A stretch of DNA of 33,951 bases, taken from UKL13-2 sp043756275. Its GTDB lineage: Bacteria > Pseudomonadota > Gammaproteobacteria > Burkholderiales > Usitatibacteraceae. Positions within the stretch are counted from its first letter, which is position 1. The number at the start of each line of letters is the position of its first letter. Positions 13,362 through 21,321 of the stretch are shown one piece after another. The notes under the pieces are model-generated. The model had not been told where the DNA came from and searched no databases. It was given only the letters and a program-made list of their open reading frames with translations. A program made the translations under genes and the position numbers. Where the stretch lies: the NCBI GenBank assembly GCA_043756275.1, contig JAYURJ010000174.1, positions 1 to 33,951 on the forward strand, given 5' to 3'.

Positions 13362-15212
13362 ATGCACGCGCAAGCCAAACCCGTTCAAATGAACGACGCG
13401 CCCACCAGCAACCGAAAACTGCTGGCCTGGGTGGCAGAAATCGCCGCGCTCACCAAACCTGACCGTATCTACTGGTGCGATGGCTCCGACGCAGAATACC
13501 AACGTCTTTGTGCTGAACTGGTTACGGCTGGCACCTTCAAAAAGCTCAACGAAAAATTGCGCCCCAACTCCTATCTGGCGCTCTCCGATCCCACCGATGT
13601 GGCGCGCGTCGAAGACCGCACCTTTATCTGTTCAGTCAAACAAGAAGACGCGGGGCCAACCAATAACTGGATGGCACCAGTCGAAATGAAGGCAACGCTC
13701 AACAAATTGTTCGATGGCTGCATGCGCGGTCGCACCATGTATGTGGTGCCGTTCAGCATGGGGCCGCTGGGCTCGCATATCGCCCACATCGGCGTTGAGC
13801 TATCCGATTCACCGTACGTAGCGGTCAACATGAAGCTGATGACGCGGATGGGCAGCAAGGTACTCGACGTGCTGGGACCGGATGGCTCATTCGTACCGGC
13901 GCTGCATTCGGTGGGCGCGCCACTCAATGCAGGACAAAAAGATGTGCCGTGGCCTTGTAATCATGACCACAAATACATCGTGCACTTTCCTGAAACACGC
14001 GAGATCTGGTCTTACGGCTCGGGTTACGGCGGCAACGCCCTGCTGGGCAAAAAATGTTTCGCGCTGCGCATCGCCTCCGTGATGGGCAATGCCGAAGGCT
14101 GGCTGGCCGAACACATGCTGATCCTCGGCGTCAAAACACCCGAGGGCAAAAAGCACTACGTCACTGCAGCGTTTCCATCGGCCTGCGGTAAAACCAACTT
14201 TGCGATGCTGATTCCACCCGAATCGTTCAAGCAGCAAGGTTGGGAGGTGACCACGGTAGGTGACGACATCGCATGGATAAAACCTGTCGTTGACGAAAAA
14301 TCGGGGATGGTAAAGCTGTACGCCATCAATCCGGAAGCGGGGTTTTTCGGCGTAGCGCCAGGCACTTCTTATGAGACCAATCCGAACTGCATGGAATCGG
14401 TCAAGGCCAATACCATTTTCACCAACGTTGCACTCACGCCTGAAGGCGATGTTTGGTGGGAGGGCATGACCAAAGTATCGCCTGCACACTTGACTGATTG
14501 GCAGGGTAAAGCCTGGACGCCAGATTGTGGCCGTCTCGCTGCACACGCAAATTCACGATTCACCGTTGCCGCAACCAGTTGTCCGTCGCTGGACCCGCAA
14601 TGGGATAACCCGGCCGGTGTGCCGATCTCGGCCATGATTTTTGGCGGCCGTCGCTCCACCACGGTGCCGCTGGTAACCGAAGCTAACAACTGGAATGAAG
14701 GCGTCTACATGGCGGCAACGCTCGGTTCCGAGACCACCGCCGCAATCACAGGACAAGTTGGCGTGGTACGTCGCGACCCATTCGCAATGATCGCCTTCTG
14801 CGGCTACAACATGGCGGACTATTTTGATCACTGGGTCAACGTCGGGGCAAAGGTTGGTGCCGCTGCGCCTAAGCTCTACTGCGTGAATTGGTTTCGCAAA
14901 AACGAGCAAGGCAAGTTTGTCTGGCCGGGCTTTGGCGACAACATGCGCGTATTGAAATGGATCATTGAACGCGTTGAAGGCAAAGCGCCCGCGCAACAAA
15001 CTGCGCTGGGCAATATCCCTGATTATGGCGATCTCGATTGGAGCGGTGCTGATTTTTCAGAGCAGACATTCAAGGCGATTACGGCTATCGATCAAGCGCA
15101 ATGGCAGCAGGAGCTCACCCTGCACGATGAATTGCTGACCAAGCTCGAATACCATCTGCCTGCGGCGCTAAAAAAGCGCTATGGGGCGTTGCAGCAATCT
15201 TTAGCCACTTAG
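13362..15212 (+). CDS. pckG: Phosphoenolpyruvate carboxykinase (GTP)
   Basis: Converts oxaloacetate and GTP to phosphoenolpyruvate, the first committed step of gluconeogenesis. The 616-residue length fits the GTP type. The P-loop with its reactive cysteine is FPSACGKTNFAML (C275-G-K-T278), and WIKPVVDEKSGMVKLYAINPEAGFFGVAP follows with the kinase-2 and oxaloacetate region. NMRVLKWIIERV lies near the C-terminus. GGAG lies about 10 bp before the ATG (13350-13353). The 131-bp upstream region has TTGACG at 13243-13248, a possible -35, without a well-spaced -10. A strong terminator follows the gene. Confidence 0.97.
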   Translation: MHAQAKPVQMNDAPTSNRKLLAWVAEIAALTKPDRIYWCDGSDAEYQRLCAELVTAGTFKKLNEKLRPNSYLALSDPTDVARVEDRTFICSVKQEDAGPTNNWMAPVEMKATLNKLFDGCMRGRTMYVVPFSMGPLGSHIAHIGVELSDSPYVAVNMKLMTRMGSKVLDVLGPDGSFVPALHSVGAPLNAGQKDVPWPCNHDHKYIVHFPETREIWSYGSGYGGNALLGKKCFALRIASVMGNAEGWLAEHMLILGVKTPEGKKHYVTAAFPSACGKTNFAMLIPPESFKQQGWEVTTVGDDIAWIKPVVDEKSGMVKLYAINPEAGFFGVAPGTSYETNPNCMESVKANTIFTNVALTPEGDVWWEGMTKVSPAHLTDWQGKAWTPDCGRLAAHANSRFTVAATSCPSLDPQWDNPAGVPISAMIFGGRRSTTVPLVTEANNWNEGVYMAATLGSETTAAITGQVGVVRRDPFAMIAFCGYNMADYFDHWVNVGAKVGAAAPKLYCVNWFRKNEQGKFVWPGFGDNMRVLKWIIERVEGKAPAQQTALGNIPDYGDLDWSGADFSEQTFKAITAIDQAQWQQELTLHDELLTKLEYHLPAALKKRYGALQQSLAT

Positions 15213-15244
15213 CAACGTACGAAGCCAGCACAGTCAGCATCAAT

Positions 15245-15272
15245 AAAAACGGGAGCCAAGGCTCCCGTTTTT
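15245..15272 (+). terminator. Rho-independent terminator after pckG
   Basis: AAAAACGGGAGCC (15245-15257) and GGCTCCCGTTTTT (15260-15272) form a near-perfect hairpin with a tight loop and a T-run after it. The A-run on the left makes it a possible bidirectional terminator for the convergent DUF3617 gene as well. Confidence 0.85.
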
Positions 15273-15304
15273 ATTTTGGTAATTAAACTTAATCAACCGC
15301 GCCA

Positions 15305-15733
15305 TCACTTCTTTTCGCAGGTGTCCGCGATGCGCTTTCCTTCAGATTGCATTTTCATGCTGCCTTGCTGCATGTTCATCGTCATGTCCATCTTGTAGGC
15401 ATCCTTGCCATTGTGGGTGACGCTGCCCTCGCCGCTCATGCCGTCTTTACACTTCATTTTCCACGAGACCTTGTTGCCGTCAGTCTTCATTTCCGTTTGC
15501 TCACACTGCCGTTCGCGCTCATTCGGATTGCGTTGCTCGGACCATTTGCGCTCACCCGGTTTTACGCAATGCGTCATCGTCTGGTTGCCAAACTTGCCGG
15601 CCATTTCCGGCGGCATGCCGGGAATCTCCATTTTTGTTTTGATCTCCCAGAGTCCGCCCGGCATTTCCTGCGCTGATACACACGTTACAAATGACACTGC
15701 CGCAGTGGTCGCAATTAATATTGCTGCTTTCAT
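15305..15733 (-). CDS. DUF3617 family exported protein
   Basis: Small predicted periplasmic protein, 142 residues from the ATG at 15733, which has GGAG 9 bp upstream (CACAGGAGAAAACCCTCATG). The N-terminus MKAAILIATTAAVSFVTCVS is a Sec signal ending at about SAQE. Then comes the DUF3617 pattern: PGGLWEIKTKMEIPGMP, a central MTHCVKPGE, and paired cysteines (CEQTEM, WKMKCKDG), ending with ADTCEKK. The methionine-rich C-terminal half (MDMTMNMQQGSMKMQ) is common in the family. Function unknown. A longer reading to 15895 would run into ilvA and is rejected. Confidence 0.88.
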   Translation of the reverse strand: MKAAILIATTAAVSFVTCVSAQEMPGGLWEIKTKMEIPGMPPEMAGKFGNQTMTHCVKPGERKWSEQRNPNERERQCEQTEMKTDGNKVSWKMKCKDGMSGEGSVTHNGKDAYKMDMTMNMQQGSMKMQSEGKRIADTCEKK

Positions 15734-15824
15734 GAGGGTTTTCTCCTGTGAGGTGATGCTGAATGCTACCGCGAAATGACGTATCCCATATTCCGCAATC
15801 GGGTAGCCGCTTTTGCGATGGTAC

Positions 15825-17042
15825 TCACTCGTCGTTACGTTGCACCCGCGCCTTGAATCCCACTTCGCCCAGTTTGGCAACGATCTGCTCGACATGCGCG
15901 TAATTGCGCGTCTTCAACACGAATTCAACTTCGGCCGTCTGCACTGGCAGATTCGTAAATGCGCGCTGGTGATGCACTTCCTCGATGTTGGCGTTTGCAT
16001 CCGCGATCACGCTGGTGATACGGGCAAGTGCGCCGGGCAGATCACGCAGTTCCACCTTCAATCTTGTGAGTCTGCCTGAGCGAACCATCCCGCGCTGAAT
16101 AATGCCAGCCAACACCAGCGGATCGATGTTGCCGCCACAAAGCACCAGGCCCACATGCTTGCCCGCAAAACGCGACCCGTGCTTCATCAGCGCCGCCAAA
16201 GATGCAGCACCTGCGCCCTCCACCACCGTTTTCTCGATTTCCAGCAACATCACGATGGCTTCCTCAATATCGCCTTCATCAACCAGCACGATGTCGGAAA
16301 CCAGTTTACGGACGATGTCCAGCGTGATTTTTCCCGGCTCCTTCACCGCGATGCCTTCGGCAATCGTCGACTGGCCGAAGGTAGCTTGCGTACCCTTGAT
16401 CGCAGCGACCATGGAAGGAAAGCGCACCGTTTCGACACCAATGACATCAATGCCCGGCTTGATTGCCTTTGCGGCAACGGCCATGCCGCTGATCAACCCG
16501 CCACCGCCGATGGCAATACAAAGCGTATCAAGCTGCGGAAACGCAGCGAGCATTTCCAATGCGATGGTGCCCTGACCGGCGATGACTTTTTCGTCGTCGT
16601 ACGGGTGCACAAAGGTGAGTTCTCTTTCCGTTGACAACCGCAACGCATGCACTTTGGCTTCGTCAAAATTTTCGCCGAACAGAACGACATCCGCCCCATG
16701 CCGTTGCGTCATTTCCACTTTCACATTCGGAGTGAATTTCGGCATCACGATGGTGCTCGGAATGCCCAGACGCGTCGCATGATAAGACACACCCTGCGCA
16801 TGGTTACCCGCCGACGCCGCAATGACGCCGCGCTTCTTTTGCTCGACGTTGAGTGAGACCAGTTTGTTCAGCGCGCCACGTTCCTTGAAGCTCGCAGTGA
16901 ATTGCAGGTTTTCAAACTTGAGATAAATTTCCGCGCCAGTAATTTCCGACAACGTGCGCGAATACATGCAGGGCGAATTGGCGACGTGGCCTTTCAGCAC
17001 TTCTTGGGCGGCTTGGATGTCCTGAAGGGCGATGGTTGTCAT
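15825..17042 (-). CDS. ilvA: Threonine ammonia-lyase (threonine dehydratase)
   Basis: PLP enzyme that deaminates threonine (and serine) to 2-oxobutyrate. The 405-residue length with a single C-terminal ACT domain is the shorter form, between catabolic TdcB and two-ACT biosynthetic IlvA. The PLP lysine is in TASFKERGA (K53), the glycine loop is AIGGGGLISGMAVAA, and the ACT domain starts near residue 325 (LKVELRDLPGALARITSVI). Feedback control by isoleucine is possible but cannot be read from the sequence. It lies downstream of dadA on the same strand, 171 bp apart with a MITE-like repeat between, so co-transcription is doubtful. Confidence 0.94.
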   Translation of the reverse strand: MTTIALQDIQAAQEVLKGHVANSPCMYSRTLSEITGAEIYLKFENLQFTASFKERGALNKLVSLNVEQKKRGVIAASAGNHAQGVSYHATRLGIPSTIVMPKFTPNVKVEMTQRHGADVVLFGENFDEAKVHALRLSTERELTFVHPYDDEKVIAGQGTIALEMLAAFPQLDTLCIAIGGGGLISGMAVAAKAIKPGIDVIGVETVRFPSMVAAIKGTQATFGQSTIAEGIAVKEPGKITLDIVRKLVSDIVLVDEGDIEEAIVMLLEIEKTVVEGAGAASLAALMKHGSRFAGKHVGLVLCGGNIDPLVLAGIIQRGMVRSGRLTRLKVELRDLPGALARITSVIADANANIEEVHHQRAFTNLPVQTAEVEFVLKTRNYAHVEQIVAKLGEVGFKARVQRNDE

Positions 17043-17071
17043 ATCCAGTCGGGATGCCTGTAGTTAGTTAC

Positions 17072-17190
17072 TTCCCCCTTTTCTAAAGGGGGATTGAGGG
17101 GGATTTTTGGCTGCTTCAAGTAGAAGTAGCATCTAAACGTGAACACCGAAAATCCCTCCCGGCCTCCCTTTAAGAAAGGGAGGAGTAGGC
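17072..17190. repeat. MITE-like element: two hairpins in inverted orientation
   Basis: Left hairpin CCCCCTTT (17074-17081) and AAAGGGGG (17085-17092) is followed by GATTGAGGGGGATTTTTGG. The right end carries CCTCCCTTT (17163-17171) and AAAGGGAGG (17175-17183), preceded by the reverse complement of a similar GGGATTTTCGG tail. The two ends are inverted imperfect copies of each other around a short unique centre, with no ORF. It fills the dadA-ilvA gap. Confidence 0.65.
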
Positions 17191-17213
17191 AGTAAATCAT
17201 CGGCGAAAAAGCA

Positions 17214-18467
17214 TCACTGCAAAAACTGATAATCCACATCCGGCTTCCTGCCGGAAATCAAATCTGCCAGCGCGCGACCCGATCCGCAGCCTTCTGTCCA
17301 ACCAAGCGTACCGTGTCCGGTGTTCAAAAACAAATTCGGAATGCGGGTGCGCCCGATGAGCGGACAATTGGATGGCGTTGCCGGACGCAGGCCCGTCCAA
17401 TACACCGGATGATCATAGTCGGCCGCATGCGGAAACAGTTCACGCGCGCGCTTCACCAGCGCTTCAGTGCGCACGAGCGAGAGATGCGTGCTGTAACCAT
17501 CAAGCTCGGCAGTGCCTGCGATGCGCATGCGATTGCCGATGCGTGAAAATACGATCTTCATCGCCTCATCGGTCAGGCTCACCATCGGCGCACCTTCAAA
17601 GCCTTCGGTGGAAAGTGTTGCCGAATAACCTTTGGCCGGATACACGGCAATGGTGATGCCGACAGGCTTGAGCATCAGATAGCTGTAGCTGCCCATCGCA
17701 CAAACGTAAATATCGGCAGTATCAGTTTCGGTATGGCCGGTCGAATGGCGCAGGCGCACCCCGCTGATTTTTCCTTGGTCTTTCTCGATGGCCTCCACCA
17801 TCGCGCCGTATTTGAACTTCACGCCTTTGGCGCTGCACAGTGTGGCAAGGTTTTGCGTGAACTTGAAGGCATCTCCTGATTCGTCGGTGGATGAATAGGT
17901 GGCCCCGGCAAGACGATCACGGATTTGATGCAACGCGGGCTCAATGGCAATCGCTTCATCCACGGTCTTCACGTCGCGCTCAATACCGTATTGGCGCAAC
18001 AGAACAGATGCGGATTTTCCTGCTTCAAAATCGGCTTTGCTGGTGTAGAACTGCAGGATGCCACGCGTGAGATGGTCGTAATCGATGCCGGTTTCGGCAC
18101 GCAATTCCTGCAACGATTGGCGGCTGTACAAACCGAGATTCACCATTTCACGGATGTTGTGACGAAACCGCCACGGCAGGCACTCGATCATGAAGCGCAT
18201 GCCCCAGGAAAGCTGGTGCCATTCGAATTTTGGGCGAAACAGCAGCGGCGCATCTTCCTGCGTGAGCCATTTCAGCACTTTGAATGGCGCGGATGGATTT
18301 GCCCACGGCTCTGATTGCGAGACGGAAATCTGCGCACCGTTGGCGAAGCTGGTTTCGAGACCGGCACCCGGCTGGCGATCAATCACCGTCACTTCATGGC
18401 CGCACTTGACTAAGTACCAGGCGCTCGCTGTTCCCACGATGCCAGCGCCCATCACGATGACCTTCAT
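17214..18467 (-). CDS. dadA: D-amino acid dehydrogenase
   Basis: FAD-dependent enzyme that oxidises D-amino acids (classically D-alanine) to keto acids and passes electrons to the respiratory chain. From the ATG at 18467 it is 417 residues (E. coli 432). The dinucleotide-binding motif is VMGAGIVGTASAWYLVKCG at the very N-terminus with VIDRQPGAGLETSFANGAQ. The DadA-typical WLTQEDAPLLFRP and the C-terminal FAD segment NLFLNTGHGTLGWTEGCGSG are clear. GGAG lies 7 bp before the start. A longer in-frame start at 18578 lacks a glycine-motif function and extends toward the Nudix gene, so it is not used. With ilvA it suggests an amino-acid degradation role. Confidence 0.95.
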   Translation of the reverse strand: MKVIVMGAGIVGTASAWYLVKCGHEVTVIDRQPGAGLETSFANGAQISVSQSEPWANPSAPFKVLKWLTQEDAPLLFRPKFEWHQLSWGMRFMIECLPWRFRHNIREMVNLGLYSRQSLQELRAETGIDYDHLTRGILQFYTSKADFEAGKSASVLLRQYGIERDVKTVDEAIAIEPALHQIRDRLAGATYSSTDESGDAFKFTQNLATLCSAKGVKFKYGAMVEAIEKDQGKISGVRLRHSTGHTETDTADIYVCAMGSYSYLMLKPVGITIAVYPAKGYSATLSTEGFEGAPMVSLTDEAMKIVFSRIGNRMRIAGTAELDGYSTHLSLVRTEALVKRARELFPHAADYDHPVYWTGLRPATPSNCPLIGRTRIPNLFLNTGHGTLGWTEGCGSGRALADLISGRKPDVDYQFLQ

Positions 18468-18597
18468 TTGTCGCTCCATTGCCAATAAACGTGCATGGGA
18501 TGAATGCCTCCGCACTTGCCAAATCACCTCACCCCAACCAACGCCGCGAAGTCTATGGCTTTGCGTTACCATTGTCAAAAATCACCGGCGCATTTCC

Positions 18598-19455
18598 ATG
18601 CAAAGAGACCTGGACGCTTTTGTGCAAACCGCCTGCGCGTTTGACCCGGCAGATTCCCTGTTGCCGTTCACCGTCGAAGGCGTACTCGCGGGATGGATGA
18701 AACGATCATTCGCGGAACACCTCGCCGAATGGCCGGAGGTTTTTTCAGTGCGCGCGCGCGGTGTTGGCATGCTCGGCGATTTTGAAACGCCTCTGCATCG
18801 TAGTGCTGCGATTGCCGAAGTGATCGAATCGCTGGCGACGGAAACGGTGATCAATGGCTGGCGCGGTGAGCTCGTTACCGTGGCGGAAACTTTTTATTCA
18901 CCCCCGCTTTTTCATATCGAACGCGCCGCCTCACGCTATTTCGGCTTGACCATGTATGCCTCGCATTTGAACGGCCTCACGACGAAAAACGGTGAGCTGC
19001 ATATGTGGATCAGCACGCGCGCAGACAACAAGGCTGTCGACCCCGGCAAGCTCGATAATCTTGTCGCAGGGCGCATCGCACGTGGCATGGGGGCGATGGA
19101 TACGCTGGTGAAAGAAAGTTTTGAAGAAGCCGGCATCGCGCCCGAGGTGGCCAGCACGGCACGCGGCGCAGGCGTGGTGCGCTGTAAACGGGAGGTCGAG
19201 GAAGGCATGCATCACGAAGTCATGTTCGTGCACGATATCCTCCTGCCTGAGAATTTCGTGCCGCAAAATCAGGATGGCGAAGTGAGTGGATTTCAGTGCA
19301 TACCGATTACCGAAATACTGGCGCGCCTCGAAGAAAATCCCGATGAGTTCACTGTCGATGCTGCGCTGGTGGCGCTGGATTGCCTCATACGTCGCGGGTT
19401 TTTCACATCCAGTCGCAACGACTATCTGGAAATTATTCACGCGCTGCGGCCTTAG
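18598..19455 (+). CDS. Nudix hydrolase, DUF4743/Tnr3-like
   Basis: Predicted Nudix-fold hydrolase of 285 residues with an N-terminal DUF4743 domain (about residues 1-120), the layout found in the C-terminal half of yeast Tnr3-like proteins. The Nudix box is recognisable as VAGRIARGMGAMDTLVKESF and EEAGI (residues 157-180). The REUxEE part is present as K172-E-S-F-E-E, but the first glutamate of GX5E is a methionine (M164). Metal-binding E176/E177 are kept, so activity is possible. The likely ATG follows an overlap-free 130-bp gap from divergent dadA; an in-frame extension to 18190 overlaps dadA and is rejected. Substrate unknown; relatives act on oxidised thiamin diphosphates. Confidence 0.88.
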   Translation: MQRDLDAFVQTACAFDPADSLLPFTVEGVLAGWMKRSFAEHLAEWPEVFSVRARGVGMLGDFETPLHRSAAIAEVIESLATETVINGWRGELVTVAETFYSPPLFHIERAASRYFGLTMYASHLNGLTTKNGELHMWISTRADNKAVDPGKLDNLVAGRIARGMGAMDTLVKESFEEAGIAPEVASTARGAGVVRCKREVEEGMHHEVMFVHDILLPENFVPQNQDGEVSGFQCIPITEILARLEENPDEFTVDAALVALDCLIRRGFFTSSRNDYLEIIHALRP

Positions 19456-19487
19456 TTTATTTTTGAGAACATCTAAAACCTCAACAT

Positions 19488-19574
19488 TGTCTCCCCGGCG
19501 AAGGCCAGGGCCTAAGTTAGGTAGCAGTAACAGTCACTTGTAAAACTTGGATACCGGTCTTCGCCGGTACGACA
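19488..19574. repeat. Imperfect palindromic intergenic repeat (CGGCGAAG...CTTCGCCG)
   Basis: The left arm 19488-19518 (TGTC...CCGGCGAAGGCC...AAGTT) matches the reverse complement of the right arm 19544-19574 (AACTTGG...CTTCGCCGGTACGACA) at 22 of 31 positions. The layout resembles the common intergenic element with arms like TCGTACCGGCGAAGACCGG. No coding content. Confidence 0.65.
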
Positions 19575-19604
19575 GAGTTTTTGGAAGTTGCCCTTTAACA
19601 AACT

Positions 19605-19660
19605 CTAGAATTGGCGGGTCTCTCAGGCACTTTTTGCCCCATAGACCGCACCAGTGCTTG
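19605..19660 (-). repeat. Hairpin-bearing dispersed repeat, copy 2 of 3
   Basis: Read on the minus strand: CAAGCACTGGTGCGGTCTAT, a GGCA-AAAAG-TGCC hairpin, then GAGAGACCCGCCAATTCTAG. It aligns along its whole length with 5972-6027 (plus) and 24116-24170 (minus), and the stem GGCA/TGCC is kept while the loop varies. It covers the GTG that could start the following transporter gene. Confidence 0.65.
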
Positions 19661-20553
19661 ATCTACACTTTTTAATCTGGCAGCCCTTGACCACCTACGC
19701 GTTATCGCTCGTCATCGCCGCTGCTTTGCTCCACGCCGGCTGGAACTATCTTCTGAAAAAATGCGGCGGCGGCATTGGCGTGCTGGCGCTTTCCGCCATC
19801 GTTGCCACGGTCGTATTGACGCCGTTCTCGATCTACCTGATTTTCGCGAACCACTTTGTGTTCACGCCAATAATCCTTGGCGTCATTCTCGGCGGTGGCG
19901 TGCTGCACATGATTTATTACCTCCTGCTTGATCGCGCCTATCGCTCAGGCGGCGATTTATCAGTCGTGTATCCGTTGGCGCGGGCGACCGGGCCGCTCAT
20001 CACGATCATCGTTGCCACGCTGATATTCGATGAAAAAATGTCCACCCTCGCGGTAGCCGGTGCCGTCCTGATCGGCGTTTCCGCATTGGTGCTCACTGGT
20101 AATCCCGCCAAGTTGTTTCGTAAAGACGTAAACTCTGGTGCCGGATTTGCATTGCTCTGCGGTTGCATGATTGCGGCCTACACCGTGTGGGACAAGCAAG
20201 CCGTTGCGGTGTTACTGATCCCGCCGATCATTTTCGATTGGGGCGCCAACCTCACGCGTATCACCATGCTCACACCGATGGCCATGAGGCGCGAACCTGG
20301 CGCCATCAGCCGCGCATGGCGCGACCACCGCAAAACGGTAATCGCCATCGGCGTGGTGAGCCCGCTATCCTATATTTTGGTGCTCACGGCAATGGTCTTC
20401 ACACCCGTTAGTTACGTCGCCCCCACACGTGAGCTGTCGATCCTGTTCGCAGCACTACTCGGCGCGCATGCGCTGAAAGAAGGCGACGCCACGCGACGCA
20501 CGGTTGCCGCATGCGGCATGGTGTTGGGGGTGAGTGGGTTGGCGTTGGGGTGA
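19654..20553 (+). CDS. EamA/DMT-family transporter
   Basis: Predicted inner-membrane transporter of the drug/metabolite (EamA) superfamily, about 299 residues and ten hydrophobic segments in two repeats. The first repeat starts ALSLVIAAALLHAGWNYLLKK and includes DRAYRSGGDLSVVYPLARAT with GPLITIIVATLIFDE, the classic end of the first EamA unit. The second has PVSYVAPTRELSILFAALLG and ends GMVLGVSGLALG. The start is uncertain: GTG at 19654 lies inside a dispersed repeat, while a TTG at 19684 (giving TTYALSLV, 289 residues) is equally plausible; no ATG is near and neither has a clear ribosome site. Substrate unknown. Confidence 0.9.
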   Translation: MLDLHFLIWQPLTTYALSLVIAAALLHAGWNYLLKKCGGGIGVLALSAIVATVVLTPFSIYLIFANHFVFTPIILGVILGGGVLHMIYYLLLDRAYRSGGDLSVVYPLARATGPLITIIVATLIFDEKMSTLAVAGAVLIGVSALVLTGNPAKLFRKDVNSGAGFALLCGCMIAAYTVWDKQAVAVLLIPPIIFDWGANLTRITMLTPMAMRREPGAISRAWRDHRKTVIAIGVVSPLSYILVLTAMVFTPVSYVAPTRELSILFAALLGAHALKEGDATRRTVAACGMVLGVSGLALG

Positions 20554-20690
20554 GTGATTTATTTGCTGCGTTTTTTCGCGGCGTTCACATAGGTGTGTAT
20601 TTGTGGCTTTAGTTGTTACTGTATAGAATTGTTGCAAAATGCTTGAACACCCCGTCGATCAACGATCTGCAGCTAATCAACCTTGGAATG

Positions 20691-20730
20691 TTAGACAACA
20701 CTTTGGGTAATACGCATTTATGTTGTCTAA
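20691..20730. repeat. Perfect 10-bp inverted repeat upstream of the GFA gene
   Basis: TTAGACAACA (20691-20700) and TGTTGTCTAA (20721-20730) are exact inverted repeats 20 bp apart, in the leader before the cassette gene. The left arm overlaps the candidate integron core GTTAGAC. It could be a regulator site or part of a recombination site. Confidence 0.6.
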
Positions 20731-20756
20731 AACTAGTTAGCATCAGGAGCCCGAAT

Positions 20757-21191
20757 ATGCTCGGTAGCTGCCTTTGTGGTGCTGTGGCGTTCGAGATCAG
20801 CGGAGAGATCCCTGGCCTGTATCAGTGCCACTGCTCTCTTTGCCGAAAGCAATCTGGGTCTGCGTCAAACGCAGCCACTATCGTTGAGGTCGCCCAGTTG
20901 ACTTGGCTGAGGGGTGCCGAATCCATCAGGTCATGGGTGAAGGACACGGGGTTTCGTTCCGATTTCTGCGCGATCTGCGGCGCGCCGGTCCCGAATCTCC
21001 TGCGAGACAAGCTTTACTACTGGGTTCCGGCTGGCCTCCTTGACACAACGAACGGGAGTCGGGTTGAGTGCCACCTGCATGTAGCGTCGAAAGCAGAATG
21101 GGAAAGCGGACTGCTCGTAGGTGAGGTGTATGACGAGATGCCAAGCTTAGGTCAACTACTGAAAAGCCTTAAGAGGCGGACTGATGCCTAA
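20757..21191 (+). CDS. GFA-family zinc protein (CENP-V/GFA domain)
   Basis: Small zinc-binding protein of 144 residues in the glutathione-dependent formaldehyde-activating (GFA/CENP-V) family. The zinc cysteines are visible: GSCLCGAVAF (C5, C7), YQCHCSLCRK (C24, C26, C29) and FCAICGAPVPN (C71, C74). AGGAG at 20745-20749 supports the ATG at 20757 over in-frame starts further up. Most family members have no shown formaldehyde activity, so the substrate is open. The TAA stop lies within the first core (GCCTAAC) of an attC site, and GFA genes are frequent in integron cassettes, so the gene was probably acquired as a cassette. Confidence 0.92.
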   Translation: MLGSCLCGAVAFEISGEIPGLYQCHCSLCRKQSGSASNAATIVEVAQLTWLRGAESIRSWVKDTGFRSDFCAICGAPVPNLLRDKLYYWVPAGLLDTTNGSRVECHLHVASKAEWESGLLVGEVYDEMPSLGQLLKSLKRRTDA

Positions 21192-21254
21192 CCAGCTGAT
21201 CGACGTGACACCTTCACGCTGCGCGCTACGGCGCACCTCATCGGCGCGTTAAGT
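21186..21254 (+). mobile_element. attC recombination site (integron cassette)
   Basis: A 69-bp site begins with GCCTAAC (21186-21192, matches RYYYAAC) and ends with GTTAAGT (21248-21254, matches GTTRRRY). Inner arms GCTGATCGA and TCATCGGC pair if one C in the left arm is left extrahelical, as in true attC sites. The centre holds a TGCGC/GCGCA hairpin (variable terminal structure). The upstream gene's TAA is inside the first core. Confidence 0.82.
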
Positions 21255-21309
21255 ATCACAAAAGCCAACGACAGAGAATTGACGCTGAATTCAGAAATTG
21301 ATGCCGCAC

Positions 21310-21315
21310 TATAAT
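21310..21315 (+). promoter_or_regulatory. Perfect -10 hexamer close to the CDF start
   Basis: TATAAT ends 6 bp before the ATG at 21322. A start of transcription about 7 bases after the hexamer would fall on or near that ATG, giving a leaderless message. The upstream TTGACG (21279-21284) is 25 bp away, too far to pair with it, so this is tentative. Confidence 0.35.
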
Positions 21316-21321
21316 GTTGGA

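Larger units (their letters stand above)
20690..21247 (+). mobile_element. Orphan integron gene cassette (probable)
   Basis: A GFA-family gene ends with its stop codon inside the first core of an attC site, the usual layout of an integron cassette. A GTTRRRY-type core (GTTAGAC, 20690-20696) upstream of the gene could mark the left cassette boundary, giving a cassette of 558 bp. No integrase or second attC is in the window, so this looks like a lone cassette integrated at a secondary site, or a relic array. The left boundary is inference. Confidence 0.6.

Noticed and set aside
15734..15895. N-terminal extension of the DUF3617 protein
   Set aside because: It overlaps the ilvA 3' end and precedes a clear signal peptide and ribosome site at 15733.
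18190..18597. N-terminal extension of the Nudix protein
   Set aside because: It overlaps dadA antisense and has no family similarity; the ATG at 18598 starts a complete DUF4743 domain.
20735..20742. GTTAGCA as the left integron core
   Set aside because: It does not fit GTTRRRY at the last positions; GTTAGAC at 20690 fits better.
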